The notes below the pieces were generated by a model. That model saw only the letters and a program-made list of their open reading frames with translations, ran no database searches and was not told the origin of the DNA. DNA of 64,000 nt, taken from positions 124,001 to 188,000 of the forward strand of contig NZ_JAFBEP010000004.1 in assembly GCF_016908775.1 (NCBI RefSeq), given 5' to 3'. A program made the translations under genes and the position numbers. Source of the stretch: Defluviitalea raffinosedens. GTDB lineage: Bacteria > Bacillota > Clostridia > Lachnospirales > Defluviitaleaceae. Position 1 is the stretch's first letter; the number at the start of each line of letters is the position of its first letter. This document shows, one piece after another, positions 30,035 to 39,165 of the stretch.

Positions 30035-31235
30035 TAATGATTTTCCTCCTATCAATGACCTGAGGCTTATCTATTCGTTCGATTACAATAGCCACAGCCT
30101 TTGCTCTCAAAAATTCTTCGTAAGGGTAAAACTGTATGTCATGACTGATTATTTCACTTTCCTCATCCATTTGCGCTATCAGCCTTTTCTTAATCTCTTC
30201 TTCTGCCAATTTTTTTGCTTCTTCTAAAGTTCTTTTATGAGTGACAGGTATAAATTCTCTATACTCATAAATGATTCCTTCAATTGGAAGCACAAAATGC
30301 TTTGTAACAGATAATTGCCTGCTACTAATAATTTTATCATAATTTTGAAAAGAAATACGAGGTTTAAATAAATTCAGTTTTTTATCTAATATATTAATCC
30401 CATATTGCTTCTTTACTTCTCCAGTATATTGTTTTTCTATATACGATAAAGGCTGATCATAGGTTATCTCATAGCGAGTTTTTGCTTTAACTTCGGCATC
30501 TGCATGAACATACTTTATAACAGTTCCTTCTTCATCCTGCTTAACTATTAATTCACCACTCACCAACAAATCTCCTTTTTGAACAACATCTTTAGGTTTG
30601 ACTTTTGGGGTTCCTGCACGAGTCGCAATGCTAACAATTAAACCTGTTTTTTCAGCCACTAAATCACACGGGGTTGTTTGATCTACAATTTCAGGCTTAA
30701 CAACTGTCTCCGTTAATTCTACCGTAACTTTTGTACCTTTAATATCTACAGCCGTCCACGCAATATCATTAAAATCATTCATCAGAAGGCCTTCTATGTT
30801 TGATGGATTGATTTTATATTTCCAGACACCGGGTTTTACTCCGTATTCCCCCAAAGCTTTGGTTAATTCTTCTGTTGAAATCCTTGTATTCCCTTTGATT
30901 TCTACAACCCATACAAAAGAAGATAAAATATATAAAATGCCAAAGAAGATTAAAAAGCCCAATCCCATAACTTTGCGCTTTCTATATCTGTACAGTATAA
31001 ACGGCCAGCCTTTTTTTTCTATGATTCTTACTTTACATCTTGTTTTTTTGGCACAACTTTTTAATAAGCGAAATCCCGCAATACTTACTTTCATTTGAAC
31101 TTTAGCTCTGTTTCTTTGAATATCCCATAAATAAATCCCTTTATGGGATGCTAAATTCATAAATCTTTCAACGGAAAATCCGGATACCTCTATAGTAACA
31201 TAGCCTCTTAAATAATTCCATACTGATAAAAACAT
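29997..31235 (-). CDS. yqfD: Sporulation protein YqfD
   Basis: The 412-residue protein starts MFLSVWNYLRGYVTIEVSGFSVERFMNLASHKGIYLWDI, the conserved YqfD N-terminus. It has one membrane helix (about 90-112, GLGFLIFFGILYILSSFVWVV) followed by a POTRA-like segment (VVEIKGNTRISTEELTKAL) and a large extracytoplasmic domain. YqfD is a sigma-E-controlled stage IV sporulation protein in Bacillus; the mechanism is unknown. It is directly upstream of phoH and downstream of yqfC. Confidence 0.92.
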   Translation of the reverse strand: MFLSVWNYLRGYVTIEVSGFSVERFMNLASHKGIYLWDIQRNRAKVQMKVSIAGFRLLKSCAKKTRCKVRIIEKKGWPFILYRYRKRKVMGLGFLIFFGILYILSSFVWVVEIKGNTRISTEELTKALGEYGVKPGVWKYKINPSNIEGLLMNDFNDIAWTAVDIKGTKVTVELTETVVKPEIVDQTTPCDLVAEKTGLIVSIATRAGTPKVKPKDVVQKGDLLVSGELIVKQDEEGTVIKYVHADAEVKAKTRYEITYDQPLSYIEKQYTGEVKKQYGINILDKKLNLFKPRISFQNYDKIISSRQLSVTKHFVLPIEGIIYEYREFIPVTHKRTLEEAKKLAEEEIKKRLIAQMDEESEIISHDIQFYPYEEFLRAKAVAIVIERIDKPQVIDRRKIINGTKGKNTADTN

Positions 31236-31280
31236 AATTCACCCCCCCAAAGTCAATTGCACCCCAGGAATTTGCCAATA

Positions 31281-31592
31281 CTATATTAAAAATTCAATTC
31301 TAAAAATTGTCCCTTTGATTACAATTTCCTCTGTTGTCATGGCTTTGAGAGAAAGCCCTCGCCCTTCCAGTTTTAATACGCCATTGCTGGTATAAATCTT
31401 TATTCTTTCAGAATCATATTCAAGAATTCCTTTATAATTTTCAATATGCATTTCTTCATTCCCTAACATAGAAATCATTGGAAGATTTAATACAACTTCT
31501 TTAGGGAGTTCAAGTATGTCTGTAACTTTTTTCTTTAAATTAATCGGTTGTATATTTTCTTCTTTCTTATTTTTTCTCTTCCTTCTACCCAT
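31281..31592 (-). CDS. yqfC: Sporulation protein YqfC
   Basis: The roughly 103-residue protein begins with a very basic stretch (MGRRKRKNKK) and then carries the YqfC core ELPKEVVLNLPMISMLGNEEMHIENYKGILEYDSERI. Homologues are sigma-E-dependent and always precede yqfD. The start is the ATG at 31592, with GGGGAGGG upstream. Confidence 0.9.
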   Translation of the reverse strand: MGRRKRKNKKEENIQPINLKKKVTDILELPKEVVLNLPMISMLGNEEMHIENYKGILEYDSERIKIYTSNGVLKLEGRGLSLKAMTTEEIVIKGTIFRIEFLI

Positions 31593-31650
31593 AAACGCGT
31601 CCCTCCCCTCATACATTAATATGCAGAAAAAGGGATTTTAAGACATAATA

Positions 31651-31679
31651 AAAACCTTGGAACTTTGTTCCAAGGTTTT
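31651..31679 (-). terminator. Intrinsic terminator after yqeY
   Basis: A 13-bp stem (31651-31663 with 31667-31679) with a 3-base loop sits immediately after the yqeY stop. T residues follow on the minus strand, though the tract is short (TTTTATTAT). It would separate rpsU-yqeY from the sporulation pair yqfC-yqfD. Confidence 0.8.
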
Positions 31680-32121
31680 ATTTTAATTTCTCTTTAGCTA
31701 TTGCACTAATTCTTCCGTTATCGGCACGACCTTTTACTTTTGGTATTACAGCACCCATAACCTTACCCATATCTTTCATGGAGGATGCTCCAACTTCCAA
31801 AATCACTTCGGCAACGATTTTCTCTAATTCTTCATCAGATAATTGTTCAGGAAGATAAGCTTGTAAAATACTGATTTCTCTCTTCAAATCATCTATCAAA
31901 TCTTGACGATCGCTTTTTTCGATTTCAGAAAGAGCATCATTACGCTTTTTATATTCTTTTGCAATCACTTCAATAACGCCTTCATCATCCAACTCGATTT
32001 TTTGATCTTTTTCTACCTGCAAGATCGCAGCACGAATCATCTGAATTGCGTTCTTACGTACACTATCTTTTTCTTTCATCGCTGCCTTCATGTCTTCCAA
32101 AAGCTTTGCCTTTAAAGACAT
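31678..32121 (-). CDS. yqeY: GatB/YqeY domain-containing protein
   Basis: The roughly 147-residue protein is the stand-alone YqeY: MSLKAKLLEDMKAAMKEKDSVRKNAIQMIRAAI at the N-terminus, QAYLPEQLSDEELEKIV in the middle and MGKVMGAVIPKVKGRADNGRI at the C-terminus, the helical tRNA-recognition-type domain shared with GatB. The molecular role is unknown. It follows rpsU by about 30 nt, a conserved pairing. Confidence 0.93.
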   Translation of the reverse strand: MSLKAKLLEDMKAAMKEKDSVRKNAIQMIRAAILQVEKDQKIELDDEGVIEVIAKEYKKRNDALSEIEKSDRQDLIDDLKREISILQAYLPEQLSDEELEKIVAEVILEVGASSMKDMGKVMGAVIPKVKGRADNGRISAIAKEKLK

Positions 32122-32152
32122 AACCATCATCCTTTATATAATTTATACAAAA

Positions 32153-32326
32153 TTATCTATTTTTCTTTCTAGCAGCTTCTGATTTCTTTTTACGTTTAAC
32201 ACTTGGTTTTTCGTAATGTTCTCTCTTACGAATCTCTTGCATAATACCAGCTTTAGCACAGTTTCTTTTAAAACGGCGTAGAGCACTATCCAAAGATTCA
32301 TTTTCTCTAACGATAACCTCTGACAT
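32153..32326 (-). CDS. rpsU: 30S ribosomal protein S21
   Basis: The 57-residue S21 reads [27 protein letters not shown] and has a very basic C-terminus. The start is the ATG at 32326 preceded by GGGAGGGG; the frame upstream of it is not coding. It leads the rpsU-yqeY unit from a strong promoter. Confidence 0.97.
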   Translation of the reverse strand: MSEVIVRENESLDSALRRFKRNCAKAGIMQEIRKREHYEKPSVKRKKKSEAARKKNR

Positions 32327-32402
32327 GGATTCCCCTCCCTCCGGCTTGCAAGGTTGTGCTTTATGCATATAAACGGAGAAAAGTTCTAAAGCACTGTATT
32401 AG

Positions 32403-32431
32403 ATTATACACAATTCAGCGCCTTTCGTCAA
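32403..32431 (-). promoter_or_regulatory. Sigma-A promoter of rpsU
   Basis: On the minus strand TTGACG (complement of 32426-32431) and TATAAT (complement of 32403-32408) are separated by exactly 17 bases, about 75 bases upstream of the rpsU start. Confidence 0.85.
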
Positions 32432-32454
32432 TACTAATTAAAAAAAGAATAATT

Positions 32455-34299
32455 CTATAGATCTCCTTCAATTTTAACATGAAATTCTTCAAGCCAAGTG
32501 TTAATCTGTAAAATATAAGCAAGTATTTGCGGCGCTGTCATCAGCTGACCATACCAGGGGGAAGTAAATTGCGCGGGATTTTCTGCTATACTTTTTACTG
32601 TATCCCAATTGATTAGCTCTGACAGTATTGAACCAGGCTTATTTGCCAAAGCTTTTACTTTTTCACTCACTATTTTTAAATATTTAGGATGATGGGTCTT
32701 AGGATATGGACTCTTCTTTCGCAAAATGATTTCATCTGGCAGTATACCTTCCATTGCTTTTCTGATAATACCTTTTTCTCTTCCATTCAAGGCTTTAATG
32801 CTCCATGGCATATTATATGCATATTCAACGATACGGTGATCGCAAAAAGGCACTCTTACTTCCAGTCCATTATACATACTCATACGATCTTTTCTATCAA
32901 GTAAGGTCTGCATAAACCAGTTAATATTTAATGCAAACATTTGTCGCATACGCGTATTGAACTTTTCATCCCCTGGTAAAACATCTACACTGTTTATAGT
33001 ATCTTGATATTTCTGCCTTACATATTCTTCCCCATCATCCAATACTCCTTGTTTTAAAATGCTTTTTCTTATTTCAAGAGAGCGGGCCCAGGGAAAAGTA
33101 TCTTCAAATAATATCTCTTTATTATGATACCAAGGATATCCTCCAAAGACTTCATCTGCACATTCACCAGAAACTGCAACAGTAAAATCTTTTTTAACTT
33201 CTTTGCAAAATAATAGAAGAGAAGAATCAACATCAGCCATTCCGGGTAAATCCCTGGCTAAGGTAGCATCATATAAAGCTTCTGCCAAATCAACATGATC
33301 AAGAATTACTTCATGGTGAATAGAACCTATTTCATTCACCATATGTTCAATATATTTTTTATCTGAATTGGGTTGGAAAACACTTGCTTTAAAATATTTT
33401 TGATTATCTACATAATCAACAGAATACGTATTCAGTTTTCCTCTATTCATAAATTTATATTCATTCGCAGCGATTTTGGAAATAATACTCGAATCAAGAC
33501 CTCCAGATAAAAAGCAACAAAGTGGTACATCGGACACTAATTGACGCTTCACCGCATCAATGATTAAATCTCTGATCTTTTCAATAGTTTTCTCAATATT
33601 GTCTTGATGTTCCTCAGCTTTTAAATACCAGTAAGTCTTAATTCTTAATCCTTTTTTATCAAATATGGCATATTCTCCAGGCTTTAATTCTCTTACTCCC
33701 TTGATCACACCATTACCACTGGTTCGTCCAGGACCTAAAAAAAAGATTTCAGTTAATCCCTCTTTATTAATGACAGGTTGAATTAAGGGGTTAGCCAAAA
33801 GAGTTTTTAATTCTGAACCAAAGATAATACTCTCTTTGTGAATATAGAAAAATAATGGTTTTACACCCATTCTATCCCGTGCCATAAACAACTTTTCTTC
33901 CAAGTCATTCCATACAGCAAAGGCATAAATACCATTTAATCTTTCAAGACAATCTTCTCCCCAGTGGATAAAAGATGTTAATAATACTTCGGTATCGGAA
34001 TGGCCCTTAAATGAATATCCGTACTCCAGAAGTTCTTTACGAAGATCCTCTGTATTATAAAGTTCACCATTATATACAATAGTATATTTTGCATTCCCTT
34101 TTTCTATAGTCATTGGCTGAATCCCATTTTCAGGATCCACAACAATAAGTCTTCTATGAATTAGACATGCATTTTTTTTAAGATAAATGCCATCTGCATC
34201 CGGTCCACGACGAGCTAATGTTTCAGACATTTTGTCAATAATATGCTTTCTTTCTGTTAAATTCTCTTTATAATCTATCCATCCTGCAATACCACACAT
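32455..34299 (-). CDS. asnB: Asparagine synthase (glutamine-hydrolysing) AsnB
   Basis: The 614-residue protein has the class II glutamine amidotransferase domain with nucleophile Cys2 (MCGIAGW) and the GHSDTEVLLTSFIHWGEDCLERLNGIYAFAVWN motif region. The C-terminal synthetase domain carries the PP-loop SGGLDSS (about residues 265-271) and SGECADEVFGGYPW. It forms asparagine from aspartate, glutamine and ATP. The window also contains a decayed ammonia-dependent asnA, so this may be the remaining asparagine route of the strain. It lies downstream of the dapL terminator and probably has its own promoter. Confidence 0.94.
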   Translation of the reverse strand: MCGIAGWIDYKENLTERKHIIDKMSETLARRGPDADGIYLKKNACLIHRRLIVVDPENGIQPMTIEKGNAKYTIVYNGELYNTEDLRKELLEYGYSFKGHSDTEVLLTSFIHWGEDCLERLNGIYAFAVWNDLEEKLFMARDRMGVKPLFFYIHKESIIFGSELKTLLANPLIQPVINKEGLTEIFFLGPGRTSGNGVIKGVRELKPGEYAIFDKKGLRIKTYWYLKAEEHQDNIEKTIEKIRDLIIDAVKRQLVSDVPLCCFLSGGLDSSIISKIAANEYKFMNRGKLNTYSVDYVDNQKYFKASVFQPNSDKKYIEHMVNEIGSIHHEVILDHVDLAEALYDATLARDLPGMADVDSSLLLFCKEVKKDFTVAVSGECADEVFGGYPWYHNKEILFEDTFPWARSLEIRKSILKQGVLDDGEEYVRQKYQDTINSVDVLPGDEKFNTRMRQMFALNINWFMQTLLDRKDRMSMYNGLEVRVPFCDHRIVEYAYNMPWSIKALNGREKGIIRKAMEGILPDEIILRKKSPYPKTHHPKYLKIVSEKVKALANKPGSILSELINWDTVKSIAENPAQFTSPWYGQLMTAPQILAYILQINTWLEEFHVKIEGDL

Positions 34300-34380
34300 A
34301 TTGATCCCTCCTAATCAAGATCACTTACAGTTTCCCAAATACTTGACTCATACTTACGAAACAGACTTGTCTAGTTAATA

Positions 34381-34412
34381 AAAAAAAGACGCCACATAAC
34401 TGTGACGTCTTT
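34381..34412 (-). terminator. Intrinsic terminator at the end of the glt-gln-dap operon
   Basis: AAAGACG (34385-34391) pairs with CGTCTTT (34406-34412), with three further pairs inside after a mismatch. It is followed on the minus strand by a run of at least seven T. It lies about 40 nt downstream of dapL. Confidence 0.8.
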
Positions 34413-34452
34413 GTCAATATCTATTATATGAAATAGATATTGAAAAGTTTCA

Positions 34453-35637
34453 TTATTCAAATTTTATACGGGAAATTCTCCTCATAGCAGTGATGGTATC
34501 CTCTCTCTTTCCAAAGCAGGTCAATCTAAAAAATCCTTCTCCATTTTTCCCAAATCCTTCTCCCGGAGTTCCTACCACATTAGCATTCTCAAGCAAATAA
34601 TCAAAGAACTCCCAAGATGTCATATTGTTTGGGCATTTAAGCCAGATATATGGAGAATTTTTCCCTCCGACAAACCAAATTCCCAAATCAGATAGAGTTT
34701 CCGAAATAATTTTGGCATTCTCCAAATAATAGTTTATATTTTCTTTAATCTGTTTCTGCCCTTCTTCTGTGAAAACCGCCTCTGCTCCTCGCTGAATAAT
34801 ATATGGAACACCATTAAATTTAGTGGTTTGTCTGCGAAGCCATAATTTATTTAAACTTGTATTTTCATAAACAAGTTCATGAGGAACAATAGTATATCCG
34901 CATCTTGTGCCGGTAAATCCTGCAGTTTTTGAAAGGGAACAAAATTCAATCGCACATTGCTTAGCCCCATCTATTTCATAAATACTTCTAGGTAATTCCT
35001 TATCTTGAATAAATGCTTCATACGCTGCATCAAAAAGAATGACTACTTTATTTGAAAGGGCATAATCCACCCATGCCTTTAATTGATCTTTATTATAAAC
35101 CGCACCTGTAGGATTATTAGGTGAGCATAGATATATAATATCAGCTTTTACATCCGGATCAGGCATAGGCAAAAAGCCATTTTCTTCATTTGCATTCATA
35201 TAAATAATTTTTCTGCCAGCCATAATATTCGTATCTACATAAACCGGATACACCGGGTCAGGAATTAAAACTGTATTCTCTAATCCAAAAATGTCTAAAA
35301 TATTCCCCAAATCACTTTTGGCTCCATCGCTAATGAATACTTCATTTTCCTCCAATATTACGCCTCTGTTTTTATAATAATCTTTTACAGCTGATCTTAA
35401 AAAATCATATCCTTGTTCCGGCCCATATCCTTTAAATCCCTCTTGCGTACCCATTTCTGAAACCGCCGCTTGCATTGCATTGACTACTGCTTCACAAAGA
35501 GGGAGGGTTACATCCCCTATCCCTAATCTAATAATGTCTTTGTCTGGATGTTTACTTTTATATTCTGATACTTTTCTGGCAATAGTAGAAAATAAATAAC
35601 TATCATGTAAATTTAAATAATTACTATTAATCTGCAA
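34453..35637 (-). CDS. dapL: LL-diaminopimelate aminotransferase
   Basis: The 394-residue PLP enzyme matches the DapL family: LFSTIARKVSEYKSKHPDKDIIRLGIGDVTLPL at the N-terminus, VFISDGAKSDLGNI, YLCSPNNPTGAVY, and CSLSKTAGFTGTRCGY with the PLP-binding Lys. It converts tetrahydrodipicolinate directly to LL-diaminopimelate using glutamate, for lysine and peptidoglycan. It overlaps dapF by 11 nt, and dapF supplies the next step. Both appear to be in the same transcription unit as glutamate synthase and glutamine synthetase. Confidence 0.93.
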   Translation of the reverse strand: MQINSNYLNLHDSYLFSTIARKVSEYKSKHPDKDIIRLGIGDVTLPLCEAVVNAMQAAVSEMGTQEGFKGYGPEQGYDFLRSAVKDYYKNRGVILEENEVFISDGAKSDLGNILDIFGLENTVLIPDPVYPVYVDTNIMAGRKIIYMNANEENGFLPMPDPDVKADIIYLCSPNNPTGAVYNKDQLKAWVDYALSNKVVILFDAAYEAFIQDKELPRSIYEIDGAKQCAIEFCSLSKTAGFTGTRCGYTIVPHELVYENTSLNKLWLRRQTTKFNGVPYIIQRGAEAVFTEEGQKQIKENINYYLENAKIISETLSDLGIWFVGGKNSPYIWLKCPNNMTSWEFFDYLLENANVVGTPGEGFGKNGEGFFRLTCFGKREDTITAMRRISRIKFE

Positions 35638-36493
35638 TATTTATCCCTCCATCCACAAGATCAATAACACCTTCGAAAACTTTTTGAGCTTTGCCCGTCA
35701 TAAAAACGACTTCATCTGTATAATTTATAATCAGTTCTCCACCCAAAAGTTTTACCTTAATGTCTTCACCTTTTTTGCAAAATCCATTCTCTACTGCTGC
35801 CACCGCTGCAGCGCAGGCACCTGTTCCGCAAGCCAAGGTTTCACCACTGCCTCTTTCCCATACCCTCATCTCTAATGTGTTTTCGTTTATGACTTTTATA
35901 AATTCTGTATTAACCCTTTCAGGGAAAATCGGAGCATGTTCAAACATTGGTCCCAATTCCTCAAGCTTTATATTCTTTATATCATCCATAAAAACTACAC
36001 AATGGGGATTTCCCATGGATACACAAGTAATGCGGTATGGTTGATTTCCAATAATGGTTTCCCTATTGATTATTCTATCTCCCTCTAAAAGTACCGGAAT
36101 TTGACTGGGAGTAAACTCTGCCCTGCCCATATCTACTTGAACTGACTCAACAGAATGATCTTTAATAAATAATTTTAAATGTTTTATACCACTTAAAGTA
36201 TCAATCAGAAGTTCTTCTTTATCAACAATCTTATTTTCATAAAGATATTTCCCCACACAACGAATAGCATTACCACACATTTTACCTTCACTGCCATCTA
36301 TATTAAACATTCGCATTTTTGCATCTGCAACATTAGATTTACAAATCATTACTATTCCGTCTCCACCAATACCAAAATGTCTGTCAGACAATACAATTGA
36401 TAAGTGTTCTGGATTGGCCAATTCTTCTTCCATGCAATTTAAATATATATAATCGTTACCGCAACCCTGCATTTTTGTGAACTTTAATCGCAT
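35627..36493 (-). CDS. dapF: Diaminopimelate epimerase
   Basis: The roughly 288-residue epimerase has the two catalytic Cys motifs KMCGNAIRCVGKYLYE (about residues 75-90) and GSGETLACGTGACAAAVAA (about 215-233), with MQGCGNDYIYL at the N-terminus. It converts LL- to meso-diaminopimelate. The start is the ATG at 36493 with AAAGGAG upstream. It follows the ANTAR regulator gene by 19 nt and overlaps dapL, consistent with cotranscription. Confidence 0.95.
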   Translation of the reverse strand: MRLKFTKMQGCGNDYIYLNCMEEELANPEHLSIVLSDRHFGIGGDGIVMICKSNVADAKMRMFNIDGSEGKMCGNAIRCVGKYLYENKIVDKEELLIDTLSGIKHLKLFIKDHSVESVQVDMGRAEFTPSQIPVLLEGDRIINRETIIGNQPYRITCVSMGNPHCVVFMDDIKNIKLEELGPMFEHAPIFPERVNTEFIKVINENTLEMRVWERGSGETLACGTGACAAAVAAVENGFCKKGEDIKVKLLGGELIINYTDEVVFMTGKAQKVFEGVIDLVDGGINIAD

Positions 36494-36512
36494 ATTTTCA
36501 CTCCTTTCATAT

Positions 36513-37082
36513 TTACTTTTCATAAGTCTTTAAGATTCTTTCTGCCACTTGTCTTTTTGTAATGCGCATATCCATTGCTTGTTTTTCTATGAATCTATGA
36601 GCTTCAGGCTCTGTCATCTTCAAATATTCAATTAATACGCATTTGGCTCTGTCAACAAAGCGAATATCTTCTATTCGCTTCTGTAATTGCTCATTTTCAT
36701 TTTTAAGGCCCCGCATCCTGTTATAGGATGCTGTAATAAGCTTCAGAGCACTCCAGAATACCTGTCGATTAACTGGTTTGGATATTACAAATACACCGTA
36801 GTTTTCAACCTTATCGCATATCTCATCTTCCAATTCGCTTTTAACAATGAGCATAACCTGTATTGTTCCTCTGCTCACAACATTAATTGCAAAATTTGCT
36901 CCAAACTCATCTGTCAAAGGTGCATTGATAATACACAAATCAATTTCTCGATCAATCAAAATGCGCTTTGCTTCATTGGCACTTTTTACACAGATAATTT
37001 CTTTATAAGAATTGAATTTTAAAAGTTCTTCCAATGAAACACTGACTTTCTCAGAACTTGACACAATTAAAACACGCTCCAT
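36513..37082 (-). CDS. ANTAR-domain RNA-binding antiterminator with degenerate receiver domain
   Basis: The 189-residue protein has a response-regulator-like domain (about 1-118), a coiled-coil linker (about 122-142) and a C-terminal ANTAR domain (about 143-187: VDRAKCVLIEYLKMTEPEAHRFIEKQAMDMRITKRQVAERIL). The receiver is abnormal. The N-terminal acidic pair is replaced (VLIVSSSEK), and the phospho-acceptor Asp position is Asn53 (CIINAPL), while Lys102 (ISKPV) is kept. It therefore cannot be phosphorylated in the usual way. ANTAR proteins bind small hairpins with A1/G4 hexaloops to block terminators. Three matching hairpins occur in this window, including one at the head of this operon. Position next to glnA matches ANTAR regulators of nitrogen genes in Clostridia. 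Confidence 0.9.
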   Translation of the reverse strand: MERVLIVSSSEKVSVSLEELLKFNSYKEIICVKSANEAKRILIDREIDLCIINAPLTDEFGANFAINVVSRGTIQVMLIVKSELEDEICDKVENYGVFVISKPVNRQVFWSALKLITASYNRMRGLKNENEQLQKRIEDIRFVDRAKCVLIEYLKMTEPEAHRFIEKQAMDMRITKRQVAERILKTYEK

Positions 37083-37110
37083 ACCACCACCGACTTATCC
37101 TTATCTAAAT

Positions 37111-38427
37111 TTAGAGTATATGAAAATACATCTGTTTATCTATGCTCTCTTTATCTGAGCTTTTTACATATCGATCCCATTCTCCAAGTTTGATTTCAAC
37201 ATATTTCCCAAGCGTCTCTTCTCCTAAAATATTCTTAACAAAAGAACTGCTGGATGCAATGTCTAAAGCCTCTTTCAGATTCTGAGGAAGAAGTTTTAAA
37301 TGTTCTATTTCATGGCTTGCGGTGAGATATAAATTAGAATTAATTGGTTGTGGAAGCTCTAGTCGTTTTTCAATTCCATCAAGTCCTGCATGCAAAATCA
37401 ACGCAAAAGTAATATAGGGATTGCATGATGGATCTGGAGAACGAAGTTCCATCCTGCTATATTCTCCTTTTTCAGCAGGAATTCTTATGAGTTGTGAACG
37501 GTTTTCTTTTGACCATGATACATATTTAGGCGCTTTAAAGACTCCAAATCGAGCATAGGAATTTGTAGTAGGATTAGCAAATGCAGTAATTTCAAGAATT
37601 TTATCCAAAACCCCTGCAATAAAACTTTTGGCATCGGACGAATTCACATCACCATTTCTAAAAATATTAAATCCATTTTTTAAAAGAGATAAATTAATAT
37701 GCAGACCACTGCCGCTTTCATGGGCAATAGGCTTTGGCATGAATGATGCAAAGAGGCCATTTCTTGATGCTATAGCTTTAACAACTGATTTAAATGCAAT
37801 AAGATTATCTGCAGCTGTTATAGCATCACTGTATTTAAAATCGATTTCATTTTGCCCTGGACCTTGTTCATGATGGGAACTTTCCGGCTGTATTCCCATC
37901 TGCTCAAGAGACAGGCATATTTCTCTTCGAACATTTTCACCTTTATCAAGGGGCGCAATATCTAAATATCCCCCTTCATCATAAGGAGTAAATGTTGGCT
38001 TTCCTTTTTCATCTGTTTCAAAAAGATAGAACTCACATTCAGAACCTATCTTGCAAACATAACCCATTTTTTCAGCACGCTCTACAGCTTTTTTAAGAAT
38101 ATTTCTCGTATCTCCTTCAAATGGTTTTTTATCAGGATGTTTTATATCACAAAAGAATCGTATCACTCTTCCCTGCTGGGGCCGCCAAGGTAATATACTT
38201 AAAGTTGAAGGATCCGGATATAAAAACAAATCTGAATGCTCAATATTCATAAATCCTAAAATAGAAGAGGCATCAAATGAAATACCACTTTCAAAAGCTC
38301 TTTCAAGTTCATCCGGCATAATTGAAATATTTTTCTGAATTCCTAATATATCGCAGAATGCCAAGCGAATAAACTTTACATCATTCTCTTTTACAAATTG
38401 CAAAACCTCTTTCATTGTATAGGTCAT
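37111..38427 (-). CDS. glnA: Glutamine synthetase, type I
   Basis: The 438-residue GS forms glutamine from glutamate, ammonia and ATP. Marks include FDASSILGFMNIEHSDLFLYPDPST, the metal/ATP region IGSECEFYLFE, HHEQGPGQNEIDF, FMPKPIAHESGSGLHINLSL, and ENRSQLIRIPAEKGEYSRMELRSPDPSCNPY. Length and lack of the adenylylation segment fit the GSI-alpha form. It follows gltB3 by 15 nt and precedes the ANTAR regulator by 28 nt. A second, unrelated type III synthetase is encoded on the plus strand at 44 kb. Confidence 0.95.
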   Translation of the reverse strand: MTYTMKEVLQFVKENDVKFIRLAFCDILGIQKNISIMPDELERAFESGISFDASSILGFMNIEHSDLFLYPDPSTLSILPWRPQQGRVIRFFCDIKHPDKKPFEGDTRNILKKAVERAEKMGYVCKIGSECEFYLFETDEKGKPTFTPYDEGGYLDIAPLDKGENVRREICLSLEQMGIQPESSHHEQGPGQNEIDFKYSDAITAADNLIAFKSVVKAIASRNGLFASFMPKPIAHESGSGLHINLSLLKNGFNIFRNGDVNSSDAKSFIAGVLDKILEITAFANPTTNSYARFGVFKAPKYVSWSKENRSQLIRIPAEKGEYSRMELRSPDPSCNPYITFALILHAGLDGIEKRLELPQPINSNLYLTASHEIEHLKLLPQNLKEALDIASSSSFVKNILGEETLGKYVEIKLGEWDRYVKSSDKESIDKQMYFHIL

Positions 38428-38442
38428 GCCCCAAAACCTCCT

Positions 38443-39165
38443 TTAATTATGGGTATACATCTGCTTATAGGGGTTTTTCGTATCTGGAATCAGACAAAAG
38501 AAATTAGCATTTAAAATACTCTCTTTGTCTTTGCCAAATTCTTGGCAATATTCCTCAATATATCCTTTGATTTCCTCCATGTCATCTTCCGTAGCTTCTC
38601 TGGCAATAACCTGTTTTGGCAAATCCTGCGGAAGGTGATTCGTTCTTAAATAAATTTTACCCCCATGCATACCAGTTCCACAAAAATTTCCCACTGGGGG
38701 AGTATCTTTACAATTTAATCCTAGCACGATTATAATACCCCCTGCAAGATATTCTCCAAGAAAACTTCCTGCACTGCCTCCTATCACTATAACTGGTTTC
38801 TTATCTTTATACTGTTTCATATGTATACCAGTTCTATATCCTGCATTATCTCTGATAAATATTTTTCCTCCCCGCATTGCATAACCGCAAGCATCTCCAG
38901 AATTGCCATGAACATAAATCGTTCCGTCATTCATAGTATCTCCAGTGGCATCTTGAGCATTTCCATAAACTCTTATCGTACAGCCATTTAAATATGAACC
39001 AAGAGCATTTCCTGGAACACCATTAATGATAATATTTTTCCCTTTCTGGCCACTTGCTATATATCTCTGGCCGTTGCATTCATCAATCACTATATCTATA
39101 TCAGTGGTATTTTTTAATTTTTCATTTAAATCTTTAAAATGTAACGCTTTAGCATTAATATCCAT
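38443..39165 (-). CDS. Glutamate synthase GXGXG-motif subunit (GltB3)
   Basis: The 240-residue protein is built of the GXGXG beta-helix repeats seen at the C-terminus of glutamate synthase alpha chains: GNALGSYLNGCTIRVYGNA, GDTMNDGTIYVHGNSGDACGYAMRGGKIFIRDNAGYRTG and GGIIIVLGLN. As a separate polypeptide it is the GltB3 part of the archaeal-type split enzyme, a structural component thought to hold the ammonia tunnel. It overlaps the upstream FAD oxidoreductase gene by 11 nt. Confidence 0.9.
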   Translation of the reverse strand: MDINAKALHFKDLNEKLKNTTDIDIVIDECNGQRYIASGQKGKNIIINGVPGNALGSYLNGCTIRVYGNAQDATGDTMNDGTIYVHGNSGDACGYAMRGGKIFIRDNAGYRTGIHMKQYKDKKPVIVIGGSAGSFLGEYLAGGIIIVLGLNCKDTPPVGNFCGTGMHGGKIYLRTNHLPQDLPKQVIAREATEDDMEEIKGYIEEYCQEFGKDKESILNANFFCLIPDTKNPYKQMYTHN

